63,343 bases of DNA from a virus: positions 1 to 63,343 of IMG/VR virus record IMGVR_UViG_3300027749_002909; one strand, given 5' to 3'. Under the pieces are notes generated by a model. That model worked only from the letters and a program-made list of their open reading frames with translations. It searched no databases and was not told where the DNA came from. The translations under genes and the position numbers were made by a program. Shown here in pieces: positions 52,301-57,010 of this stretch. Positions within the stretch are counted from its first letter, which is position 1; each line of letters begins with the position of its first letter.

Positions 52301-53080
52301 TACTACTCCAACTGGATTATTGCCGGGAAAATTATATTCATCTAATGCATTTTTTTTCGGTACTGTAAAAGTTACAACACCTTGTTCAGCACCATTATTT
52401 GAAACACCATATACATCACGTGTCTGTACGTTTGGTTGGGTTGGACTTAGTCCGGTTACGCCCGGGGCTCCCTGAATCCAAAACTGAGAGTTTTGATTTA
52501 CAGCAAAAGTATAAGTACCTCCTCGTAACAGAGTTAATGTAGGATTAGCACTAGGTACAGGTTGTGTCTCTGATGAGATGAGATAGTAATTAGGATTGCT
52601 TTGAACAATGTAGTTGGCAGTATTGTATACAATACTTGATGAGACAATTACACGTTCAGGACCCGTTGGCAACCAATAATATTGATTAAAATTAATTATC
52701 TTATCTAAATCAGTAAATGAATCCCATGAATAAAATTGGCTAGTAAATAATCTACTATTATTTTCAGTTATACCACCCTCAAGATTTAACCCATCAACTA
52801 TGCCAGGATAACTAATAAAATCATTAGCAGTTGTTTCGTTTTGTTTTAAGAATACAACACCCGGATCTAATTGATAATCTTTTCTAGTCTTATTAGGTTC
52901 AGTTACATAATAATCATTAGCATTTACACCGTATCCAAATCTACTACCTACATAACCCTGAATCTGTTTAGTATTGGGTTGTGCTACCAATTGGTCAAGC
53001 GTTGCTGCTAGAAATTGACTATTGGTTGTGGTTTTAAATATTTCTGGTAAAAAATCTAATGTTCTAATTCTTGTTGCCAT
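34352..53080 (-). CDS. Giant modular tail/baseplate structural protein (6,242 residues)
   Basis: One uninterrupted frame of 18.7 kb. The N-terminus (residues 1-60, LDFLPEIFKTTTNSQFLAAT … QIQGYVGSRFGYG) looks like a virion-docking segment. FG-GAP-like beta-propeller blades (FGSAVAY, FGYSLVTD…VVVGAP, FGTSVD…ILVGAP, YGSALDF…VVVGA) occupy about 2385-3020. FLSGYLNEVKPYHVVIKDFL is near 3578. BNR/Ycf48-like repeats (STDGYTWNQV, STNAVTWFAQ, SSDAITWTAS) lie at about 4790-5100. A small module P(I/V)xF(T/S)G..(F/I)G.(I/V)…YY(V/I) recurs a dozen times, most densely from about 4000 to 5900. Its place after gp6 is where T4 has wedge genes 7 and 8, so a wedge or long host-contact structure is likely. Exact role inferred. 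Confidence 0.75.
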   Translation of the reverse strand: MATRIRTLDFLPEIFKTTTNSQFLAATLDQLVAQPNTKQIQGYVGSRFGYGVNANDYYVTEPNKTRKDYQLDPGVVFLKQNETTANDFISYPGIVDGLNLEGGITENNSRLFTSQFYSWDSFTDLDKIINFNQYYWLPTGPERVIVSSSIVYNTANYIVQSNPNYYLISSETQPVPSANPTLTLLRGGTYTFAVNQNSQFWIQGAPGVTGLSPTQPNVQTRDVYGVSNNGAEQGVVTFTVPKKNALDEYNFPGNNPVGVVSTLPFSEVNGALVNSIGGIDGVTALDGLTVMFYNTGVENESGYVQKFYDQTLYDQDGGVAYNEATDYPGSSANYNNYEGGFYSEVNANFYTITLIGEIDNPIIQLTPAGVIPTNQNIIPSFGTEWINRRFYRNTAGFISLVPYNSAILDTLYYQDGTSPNKVGIINLIQNNKTNQINVITDILGKTNYTASNGVVFTNGLKVLFQGDIFPASFNNVEYYVEGVGTAIELIPVATLVSPGQFSESAYIPYDTTAYDVGNYDSNLYIPITPEYITIARNAINRNAWSRSNRWFHIDVINASAAYNNNPLLVSTYTVDANKAKRPIIEFYPNLRMFDAGALGKNPIDFIDTRTTDAFSLVAGQANYYPDTAGYTAYNAVIAPVTGAVTTVTATNTYSLVNQVALSSVNGLFVNDTITFGGSVFGNIVSGTKYYITGISGNTVTISTTKQGSAFVLVNGSGTMSTSIYPYSTTITIPSTDVFGLFEAGQYITDSTEVLPRVTYITNVTTVGYNTVITVSWDNQSIIAATSVASVVSADTTLDNYSLFDGSRVVFAADTNIEVRNKIYVSRFSTISTSSIPVITLTEAEDGAVLPDEQTAIYRGYYNRGKDFYFNGVNWYAGQQKTQINQAPRFDIFDHNGISFGDKLVYVGTSFIGSTLFSYGLGIGANDSVLGFPIRYSAVANVGDISFDVTLNSQTFNYVTGTTPITQKVNTGYVYNYQSRVDFVRELGWQTAVSPSVQYQIFDFDWTIVSPVNEFTCDVAPVSSSSTNWPTVQVYVNNTYLDSTLYTVTVTENSTKVLIPTIDAVSTVIQILVLSDQVSATGYYQVPTNLSNNPLNEDITTASVGDIRGQYQSIFFNNPNTTGIVFGSNNYRDLGNLVPWGTRIIQNSASLVLPGTFLRKQNHNLFNSLLYNSRQYVNFKNLLIDTVNKTPYATAVTPAQIFDGAMDKIAASKSDSQSFFWSDMVPSKAPFISNTYSFANTLDTSIYPLSRIYNFTTSNYYGVLVYLTRTTDGVTSVTQLTTGIDYTVSTNSPSLTVTLDLLANDIITINEYNQTYGSYVPNTPTKLGLFPATIPSITLDTAYTPETYFIVGHDGSYNKLYGTYNTTTGQLNDYRDQVLLEYETRVYNNLKLSNVIPVQLYEVLPGFFRDTGYSYDEFLQIYSESFLNWVGENRIDYKRQVYNRNNQYTFNYRDSGNKINQQPIEQGYFRGLYLYYYDTSTPNVTPWEMLGFTKQPSWWTARYGAAPYTSENLVLWGDLAAGIDWNNGNPIVLPRFVRPQLLKVLPVDSAGNLVSPFVSILGNYNQNTFNRDWKVGDVGPAEFSYRRSSTWPFDLMRILALTKPAEFFNLGVDVDNYKYNVEFNQYLVNDRSHLVVADVAIYGNGTPATSYINWIVDFEKQVGIDATANITTLLDNLDVRLVYRLAGFSDKNLLKFYVEKSSANSNNSSLLIPDESYGVLLYENQPFDRIVYSSVAIQITENGFKVYGNSQTNAYFTTLVPKINNNTDKVSIENLSAVLARDFYDKVALIPYGTEFYNVQQVATFLNSYGKYLESQGVKFEEIENGIPINWPQMVAEFLYWAQIGWEVGSIATINPAANTLSIDKDSHIVQPLTLRETNFVLNQNLYPIQSRDLLILRQNTAFAATPLNVGDSISYGQFNISNIEHGIVFNNVTLFNDIIYNLVTGLRQYRVYLRGAKSADWNGTVDAAGFILNQDNITEWVKEIKYTKGAIVRYKNRYWAALSIIQAQEVFNEREWKETPYAEIQKGLLPNSSTRSYESTLYYDTDKANLENDADLLSFSLIGYRPRDYMALADLTDITQVNVYKNMIKEKGTLNAASAFKGANLPQGGINYDIYENWAIKSGEFGGVLNNNFIEFRLSQPDLTGNPSIVGLTAGVYNEGVQQEVPLYSVFNYGRPINTVDILPTISNTQLSSLYPTAGYVNYNDVKMASYFYSGLATARNSSGTVIPISQFYVRDYVWLANYLADWQVYTPASLGSIVNAQNNLNGTVTITFGQAHTLKTYQIFAIANFNASINNYYIVAGVVDPFRVIINLSLDPNTINITGLGIGFRMQSQRVATAPEIINLPLLDNEFNKLKVWVDTNNDGSWAVYRKTLNYQYDKEILRNNSQTFGSAVAYTSKMGYLIGDSAAGEVYRYTYDNITDSYRVVQTIAHGVSFGSYISYADDLFVISEPTITPNVYVYQLITNTLVDTVSLLQTIVAPNTIGNWGSSTSMSGDKKWLYISDIESNRVYVYRQSTITKLYELVNILTVAGLVSGDNFGYSLVTDYYGDTVVVGAPDQNYDTTIENYGYTYIFARTSQNFEAQTSSQAYTPLTFQLAFTPSTLSTTANSISSNAITLGSVSGLTDGATGTPIVFTGTPYGGVAANIVYYVKLISGSTITLSLTRDGDTLTLTNSTGTMTATGQISPLYLTVNGTLLEDNMYAVVGSILNVYSGLTPTLNAGDIINVGSSEFTLAQTLTNEETPRIGVQFGTSVDTNTFANEILVGAPFELSEQNYEGAVHRYTNGGEKYGIIIGTANCNITTPRTILLNGFQVTLPIGDATTAANAINLSSIINVYAAATNGKLIITLVDIALGVAGSKLSLTILDSDTLGEMGVVLYKQTQKINSPHLQGRTQFGTVVKFGTSGSIVVSAPVGTRYAATTFDFTDDEIDNDTVFDNNATQWTDTFTNAGAVYMFDYLSAYNENLDNPGKFVYAQSTNAKDLDYGSQPYYGSALDFNENRVVVGATNFSPTTNANDTNGQVVTYISASNNPDWTVYRSSSAIVDINGIANIQLFSATTNNTLENLDYIDPLQGKLLGAVAENIDVVSNVDPAGYNNSGNTQSGLVWVADKVGQLWFNTANSRFINYHQNDIVYNSKYWGRVFPGSTVTVYSWIASNVPPAQYQGPGTPYNIDNYVIESIINAEGTLTPVYYFWARNTNIIFERLGKTLADSTLEGYIANPQASGISYFTPLLPSVFGLYNCFDFINATDTVLHIGYATGTNDDVAHNQYSLIRANYADDFLDGLPGSAAGYQNHAAVGITSPIGLYNRMLDSMCGVDNSGAVVPDPFLPKLVQSGVLARPRQSFFYNRFGALKNYLQYANAILSQFPIIEIRNPQFLYSSGEFYDTAAYWSLINWWAPGYSNNTKSAIQVAIYADLSTLNVASGTIVTVATNGNGNSETYRYDGAGVWTRIGLENGTIEFSSYLWDYSSARLGFGDNFFDTTPYDEFPSVETRYIVRALNEEIYTGELLIFRNKSLILLFDYIQSETVENQNYLPWLNKTSFLDVSHTIRELRPIEVFQSDNQDFLSGYLNEVKPYHVVIKDFLFKYTGINVYEGDITDFDLPAKYNSSIDQFVSPQLVYANPSGVDQYLYTDPIWQDVSYSQWFNNYGLSIIGQNGYQISVLTSYLSLNSSSCFVDNVSGFPVVGTILIGTEEIGYNSRNLATNELTGLSRGVNGTTVSVHIPGEYIFIDLPAVLVLNSGRAYAEPPRVTAYIDLNTYPIPRVVAQLEPIMSLGAVIGVNVIDPGEGYAVLPQIIIDPSLVVSVNSTQVSIVSNTIQLISPLLQTGDLIVYTAAADSTKISGLIDGQKYYVNLLEVTPYPIIALYSSYLDALNDQNRIVLVNAGSGTQNFSIGAVASCITSSVPTRENIIALRFDRTSYTSQVIPWEAAGFYGAFYAGSFNNSSKVSSSAITLESTQPPISSILASADGAAFEILDVANQQTLTWSSRTRNTIQTYGSASLYPNTIRINPTVGGADVNDNIGSTIGFYVGMPVKFEGAAVGNLINYTTYYVKSLVKLPNPTTSVLEDTGFTISSTVDVDGNPGATFTLSTATVPVAGLTMFVGQLTNQAVLTVNYDAIRNATATTATTNNVTVLLTATGLAGTTGFYVGLPIYFTGNVFGDVVANEKYYVTTVIDAQTFTMSTVSDPTVLTCTATSSSNNSVTCSSTLGLTVNEPIIFTGNTIGNIVAGTTYYIRELFSGNTTFSVATAVNGSAVILTTDTGSFTVTSQINAVPLSTGTGSMTLNVAVPISPGQVTGQEFTLYETSSQYTGVSGTVSNLTTREISATLSTVNRVCLLSNTGGITNIYTGMRFKVASNIGGLLAATPYYTITDSGITSITVTSTTGTNYLVCADTNVLYEGMPIIFSGTSLGQVALNVIYYVKQLVSATDFTISEVPGGTDYTTNTDSGTMYGSGEPYIEVADTLTNATGAVVFTQVTVTAPIFDVSYILGGYRTIIQLAGEGYAVDNTITILGTSIGGTTTSNDLLLTVLTIDSIGGVTSAIASGTPAGTVTNYYLKVISENQMAVYSNSILTAPVTGQNFPYVGTTSTTATIATAANNRFTVTSSTSFNLNDLVVFTGNVFGGVTLGQTYYVLSKPTTTTVTISETLGGTVFDITTNASGSMTMAKSGDYALLPEPFFFSSSIVKYNKQVYQCIISNNDNEFILGKWELLDSGNRRLNALDRIIGYYQPTVNMPGVDLTQLVDGITYPNSNYLGNAFAPADEFILDTILIDQPFAVTGVDLKTIVWNGITYLAGSDTATYSAISASVDTNNWTITKLTNQSIGITDILFAGSQYVLTSTNSATPLLVSDNGFVWITNGAFTPYDSTPYDITNFDLSSLIVPSSFLNSAAYHNGVYVAVGSNIISSIDLYSWTERYQFTSSALTNQLNSVAYVSTTGFTGFVAVGAGQYLDNGIAVDVGIIFTSTDGYTWNQVTFTATNYGFNSIAANSENIVIVGNNGVVFTSTNAVTWFAQSSGGIDDLNNIIWDNDNSLFVVVGKNGTIKTAPINGITWTSQTSGVTQDLTSVVWNNDLAQYVTVGYNNTILISSDAITWTASAVFETAPSAYNIQGDAFLSGYGPEEMVPGVVSDTIMMTVATRPGTNWDETIYQHVGYNVVSKEIAPTSGSQTDYSFAHIVTTPAQLSVFVIDYTTGVSTTIYENIDYAIDWINKLVILNTPLVFVSQGVSNILRIDVYEVGNGDQLVKANTETDPVRLNLITGFQEIYVNANYSADIYNGSGLIRPTTEPIEILATATDGISNAITCTSVIDFVLNSPITFSGAVFGNIVEDQIYYVKSISGISNKITVSLYYNSTTGTAGETFELTTAVGSMTAIIQVGTGVVWTPPAVYDNGTQLVLGTLASVFKTKAITNTITTNSTGSFIPNTTIVFSDTIFGGVIVPHQIYYIKTIYDNNEFTISETVGGSELVLTNATGGATLITNDFAIGIADNGITAALIFANNFNVTEHYISYSLFGQTYPIQYGYTIPQVQIFAGNGSSSLFYLDNYVGDTNTTSAIVEINGIRQTASAYTISAVTNTILFNSPPALDSSIAVTSYNLTERQYFNTQYGVTGSTGSTVTTITVSNTVHSVASFDENSPNTYTFDEDSPEIVLFDQELNYLTLGSGTTASLLLNYPIIFNSPTLGGLIAGVTYYVTEILSSTDFTVSTQLGGLPTVVTTDTGTMTGVVNGVTVANIVYINNSITPPAATVNVNSTDASDYISCDSTTSLVVDQNIIFKAPIFAAGSFGVGKIYQITTLIGTTQLQWNTTAGTVGVVYAVGDIFTAATTGSGTGQALLANVGGIDTTGQVYFIKDILNLTDFTIADEFGTLINLTNSSDNIQGYMGGSPAIRVTTGINNNLTENALVRIDGTLGSIQLNNNTYYAKIISSTVFDLYSEPYNPALNAINYPVIFASNYISGGYVWKDGIFTIDSDFEQVNVDRLWVTINGYRVPSSSLKLNANNNLSILSTIVTGDSIIITSMMPTATPNEEVYLLNVSTTNRAAVYRANVQTRTWLTRSLSYTDQTIYLNDISRITDTVVQNVITPSIIDGKYNIGLSSNKNVICHLTVYNNTTATEVNSNNYKIIIVDTAPILQISAQVTTGDDLTITSVEGRLLYINGEQIGFGECNLALNTVTKLIRGTNGTGEQNYIPLYTEVFGLIPNNRMSDVLYQSTWNPIPGIYNPVEGDPLQIAYTQGAIFLRTDIS

Positions 53081-53108
53081 CTTTATAATCTCTGTGGTTA
53101 TATACTAC

Positions 53109-56100
53109 TTATGCTATCTGTAATTCAGCGGGTGTAAGTGCTGCAATGACTATAACATCATTGGCTGTGGCAGCATTTACAAATATTTCGTAAGGAGAAC
53201 ATTTTATTTCATATAAGTCACCAAATGCCATTGTGGGGTCGTTTGGTACTAGTACACAAGAACTAACTAGTTCACCAATAGCATTATGAATGTATGCGCT
53301 TAATTCACTGAAGTAAAAAGTATCTCCAAAATTCCAATTATTAATATTAAAATAATTATTCATTTGTGTTAGTACAGCACTGCGAATTTCACTATCACTA
53401 GCATTGGTGTTAGAGTTCTTAATAACCTTGATTGTTCCTCTAAGAGCAGCAGCAGCCTTAGCACCAAACAATGGTTTAAATATAACGCTGTTTATGATAA
53501 CACTATCACTAAGCATTTTAAAATCTTGTACTTGACTATACTGTGTAGTTAGTTCACTGATAGTTGGACGCATAGGGATAGGTACTGTGTTTGTACTATC
53601 TTGAATATAATTCTGATATTGAGTGTAATAAGCCTGAGTAACTACATACAAGTCAATGATGTTTGTCGTAGCAGGATCAATACGAGTAGTATTGTTACTG
53701 TTGTGACGATACTGAAATTGTAATCCTTGACGACCTGGTTTCATTGAATATTGTGGTTGTGCCACTAAAGTATAGTATGGTGTAGTAACTGTAGGATCCT
53801 GTACCGTAATATAGAATACATTATATTTTCCTGCTGCGTTTATTTCATTATACGCATAGAACAGTTGACCCAATGGGTAATCATATTTTACAACTTCAAT
53901 CTGATTGGTAGTTGCATATTGATAAGAAACTGAGGTACTAGCAATCAATTGCTCACGTGTTAGATTAACTGCATCTTGTAATTGCTCAAAGAACGTATAG
54001 ATACCGACGTTGGTATTACCTGTTATATACCCGGTTACTTCATTGAAGAAATCAGGATTCTTTACGATTGTTCTGTCATTAACGTCAATACTAGCAACTT
54101 CAACTTCAAAGTCATCAATGTAGCCGTCACTTTGTACAGTTTGTCCGACTATACTAGCAGTAACAGCTTCACTTAATGGGTAATTAGAACCTGGTTGTGT
54201 ATTAGTAGTCAATACCTTTACAAAGTCTTGCAATATTACACCAGAGAAAGGATCATATACAAGTTTGCCGGCTTCATACGTGAATCTAGTATCTGCTACA
54301 CTGCCAAAATAATATGCTAATGAACGATAGGTAACAGTATATCTGTTATACCCAACACTTTCAAAATTTACAAAATAATTAGCATCATTGTATCTTCCCA
54401 CTGACCAACGCTTTTGAGCAATGGTTAATGAATTATTGAATATGAGCGAGAAATTTTGTTGCAGTTCTAATTTGATTCTAGCTTCTGATATTACAGAGTT
54501 AGGTAGCACATTAGAGAACACCGGTATTACTGTAGTTATTATTGCGCCTGCAGGGACATAACCATTTAATGTTATAGGTCCTGTGCCATTAGCAAATTGA
54601 CCTGTACCATTATTATATCCATCTCCAACAACATTCAATACAGTAGTCCATATGTAAGTTATATCAGATGGACTAGCTATTCCACTAACTAATCTGTTGT
54701 TAGTGTCAAAATAATAACCAGCCGGGGCGATAAATTTTATCGTTGCACCTTTTGTTATATATTTTGCATTGTATGTAGAATAAGTGCCTGTTGGCACAGG
54801 AGTTTCTGCACCATTAGTAATATTGTAAAAATAACCGGTTAAACTATTAGCATCTACTGTGCTTGTTTTCCAATATAGTGTGCCATCACCTGACGCAGAA
54901 TCAATCGTGTACCTAGGGTAATTTTGATTATAATATTGAACAGAACGATTATCCGAAAGTATAGCAGCTAATGTATCGGTTAGAAAGGTGATGATATCGG
55001 TTGAGGTGTTAATCACTAATAAAGCATTACCGTCAGTATTGTTTAACCAAATACCACCGTCATTTGAAAAACTATTAGTACTGGAATATTTTCCAGTAGG
55101 GTCAAGTAAATCTAAATTTTTACTTACACCAATACTACTGCGATTAATTGCTTTACTCTTAATAATAGAACTATACAATGTATAAGGGAAGTTGTTATAA
55201 TCTTCACCATTAACCATACGATTTTGAGTATAGTAACGACTTGGGGCACGTTGTTTTATATCAGCTAGTGATTCACGTACTTGTGCATTTGTTACTGGAG
55301 TTTGCAATCCCAAACCAAGTGTGAGTGTTTCAATGCGACCTACTCTACTTACGTAAGATATTGAAATAGAAATACCTTGCATTTCGTTTGGATCGATTGT
55401 GTAAGTTAATGCATTGCCTGCACGTACATATGCTCTGAAGTTGCCTACAGGAATATTACTGAATACACCATCACCAAACACATAACTTACCTGGTCATTA
55501 AATCTGCTGTTGACAGAGAATATATTCTTAACACTAGACTCAGTTTGTAAATATGCATCTGCATAAACATTGTCTACTTTTTTCCATATACCAAATGAAC
55601 CATTAGCTTGACTTATTTGATATAACCAAGTGTCTGTGTTGTTGATACCTTGAATATCAATATCAACAACTTGATTAGCTATTTTTTGTTGCAATGTAAA
55701 ATCAAAATTCTGTAATGTTCCTTGTTTAAAGTAAAAGAAGAATCCTGTATTTGGGCTGCCGTAACCTAATTTGTCATTACGATATAGCATATTAAATTTA
55801 TTTGTGGGCGCAGGGGGGATTTCATAAACATAATCTTCTCCCACTGTTGTGACACTGCACAACTCAAAGTTCATGTTTAGTCCACCTATAATAGATGTAA
55901 ATGGTATTGCAGGCAAACTAGCTGCGGGTATTTGCATGGTGTATTCTTCTGTTTTCACACCAAGAATTTGTGCAGTATTACCCGGAGTTCCTATTCGTTG
56001 AGTATTAATCAATGTGGCATTAATAATGGTATTGAACTGATCTAGCCAATTTGAGTTTGCAGGATCATTCCAAAGTACAGGAATATTACTTAAATTAAAA

Positions 56101-56501
56101 CCGTTAAGGTCAGTCAAATTCTGAGTAGTTCTAACGCTAGTTACTTTTAAATAACCCTGCCCTGCTAAGTTTCGCTTAGGAGTATAGCTTACTAAATTAG
56201 CTAATTTGATAACGCTGTCTCTACGTTCAGCAGTATCAATAAAGTTTTCACGGGTATTTAAGTCGTTACGAAATGCAAGACCCTGACCCATAAAGGCCAT
56301 TACGTCTAATAGTGCAATAAATTCTGAACTTTCAATATAGTCATTGTATGTTTCAGGATAATACACACGCAAATAATCAATGAAACTTTTACGTAATGTT
56401 TCATAATCATAGCTGCGGAAATCTGCTTCACGGAAAGTTTGGTAAATGGCTTTCCAGTCATTTACTCCAAATAATGCTGATTGTCTAGATGAGGTTGCCA
56501 T
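53109..56501 (-). CDS. Baseplate wedge protein, gp6-like
   Basis: 1,130 residues against about 660 in T4. The N-terminus (FGVNDWKAIYQTFREADFRSY … SSEFIALLDVMAFMGQGLAF … ENFIDTAERRDSVIKLANL) and the segment APSRYYTQNRMVNGEDYNNFP (about 430-450) are characteristic of gp6 of T4-like phages. The middle carries the Baseplate_J-like part (ISISYVSRVGRIETLTLGLG). Gp6 forms the ring that joins the six wedges around the hub. The extra length lies in the middle and C-terminal regions and is beta-rich. A GATAAATA octamer is 17 nt before the ATG. Confidence 0.88.
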   Translation of the reverse strand: MATSSRQSALFGVNDWKAIYQTFREADFRSYDYETLRKSFIDYLRVYYPETYNDYIESSEFIALLDVMAFMGQGLAFRNDLNTRENFIDTAERRDSVIKLANLVSYTPKRNLAGQGYLKVTSVRTTQNLTDLNGFNLSNIPVLWNDPANSNWLDQFNTIINATLINTQRIGTPGNTAQILGVKTEEYTMQIPAASLPAIPFTSIIGGLNMNFELCSVTTVGEDYVYEIPPAPTNKFNMLYRNDKLGYGSPNTGFFFYFKQGTLQNFDFTLQQKIANQVVDIDIQGINNTDTWLYQISQANGSFGIWKKVDNVYADAYLQTESSVKNIFSVNSRFNDQVSYVFGDGVFSNIPVGNFRAYVRAGNALTYTIDPNEMQGISISISYVSRVGRIETLTLGLGLQTPVTNAQVRESLADIKQRAPSRYYTQNRMVNGEDYNNFPYTLYSSIIKSKAINRSSIGVSKNLDLLDPTGKYSSTNSFSNDGGIWLNNTDGNALLVINTSTDIITFLTDTLAAILSDNRSVQYYNQNYPRYTIDSASGDGTLYWKTSTVDANSLTGYFYNITNGAETPVPTGTYSTYNAKYITKGATIKFIAPAGYYFDTNNRLVSGIASPSDITYIWTTVLNVVGDGYNNGTGQFANGTGPITLNGYVPAGAIITTVIPVFSNVLPNSVISEARIKLELQQNFSLIFNNSLTIAQKRWSVGRYNDANYFVNFESVGYNRYTVTYRSLAYYFGSVADTRFTYEAGKLVYDPFSGVILQDFVKVLTTNTQPGSNYPLSEAVTASIVGQTVQSDGYIDDFEVEVASIDVNDRTIVKNPDFFNEVTGYITGNTNVGIYTFFEQLQDAVNLTREQLIASTSVSYQYATTNQIEVVKYDYPLGQLFYAYNEINAAGKYNVFYITVQDPTVTTPYYTLVAQPQYSMKPGRQGLQFQYRHNSNNTTRIDPATTNIIDLYVVTQAYYTQYQNYIQDSTNTVPIPMRPTISELTTQYSQVQDFKMLSDSVIINSVIFKPLFGAKAAAALRGTIKVIKNSNTNASDSEIRSAVLTQMNNYFNINNWNFGDTFYFSELSAYIHNAIGELVSSCVLVPNDPTMAFGDLYEIKCSPYEIFVNAATANDVIVIAALTPAELQIA

Positions 56502-56518
56502 AGTTGTTCTCTTTTAAG

Positions 56519-56526
56519 TATTTATC
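56519..56526 (-). promoter_or_regulatory. Late-promoter-like octamer (GATAAATA)
   Basis: GATAAATA on the minus strand, 17 nt before the ATG of the gp6-like gene, in the 52-nt gap after the gp25-like gene. One mismatch to the T4 late octamer TATAAATA. This is among the best-placed of the set. Confidence 0.45.
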
Positions 56527-56553
56527 ATACCTGAGAACACGGTTTTTTAAGGA

Positions 56554-57003
56554 TTACTGCAAAACTGCAATATTAGTAGAACTATTAAAGAATACGTTTA
56601 ATAATAGTGCTTGATTGAAGGGAGCAACAGCCATCTCTACTTCAAGCAATATTCCAAGTTCTTGCGGGTATGCTCTTATTGAATTTAATATCAATCTAGG
56701 GTCTAAATTAGCGATTCTACGTATTTCATTTTCTATTTGAAACTGTACGTCTGCGGTGTTTGGTTCAAATATGAATGACCACAATGTAGTTCCATATTCG
56801 GGTTTACCGACTTTTTCACCCTGTCTAATGTTTAATGAATTAACAAAATCTCGTAGTACTAACGGGACATCTACTAGTCTAAATTTATTTCCAAGCTGAA
56901 CTGGTTGGGTAGTTGAACCCACTCCACCGCTAGTACCTGTAGGTAAATTAGTAGACCTAGGTACATTTGTGTTTATAGTGCTGAATCCGATATATGAGGG
57001 CAT
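56554..57003 (-). CDS. Baseplate wedge protein, gp25-like
   Basis: 149 residues, close to the T4 length of 132 with an N-terminal Thr/Gly extension. The core DFVNSLNIRQGEKVGKPEYG, then TTLWSFIFEP and FQIENEIRRIANLDPRLIL are the hallmarks of the gp25/IraD-like fold, which forms the sheath-initiation side of the wedge. It follows the spike gene by 7 nt. CATAAATA (57015-57008), lying over the end of the spike gene, is only 4 nt from the ATG. Confidence 0.88.
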   Translation of the reverse strand: MPSYIGFSTINTNVPRSTNLPTGTSGGVGSTTQPVQLGNKFRLVDVPLVLRDFVNSLNIRQGEKVGKPEYGTTLWSFIFEPNTADVQFQIENEIRRIANLDPRLILNSIRAYPQELGILLEVEMAVAPFNQALLLNVFFNSSTNIAVLQ

Positions 57004-57010
57004 GACGTAT

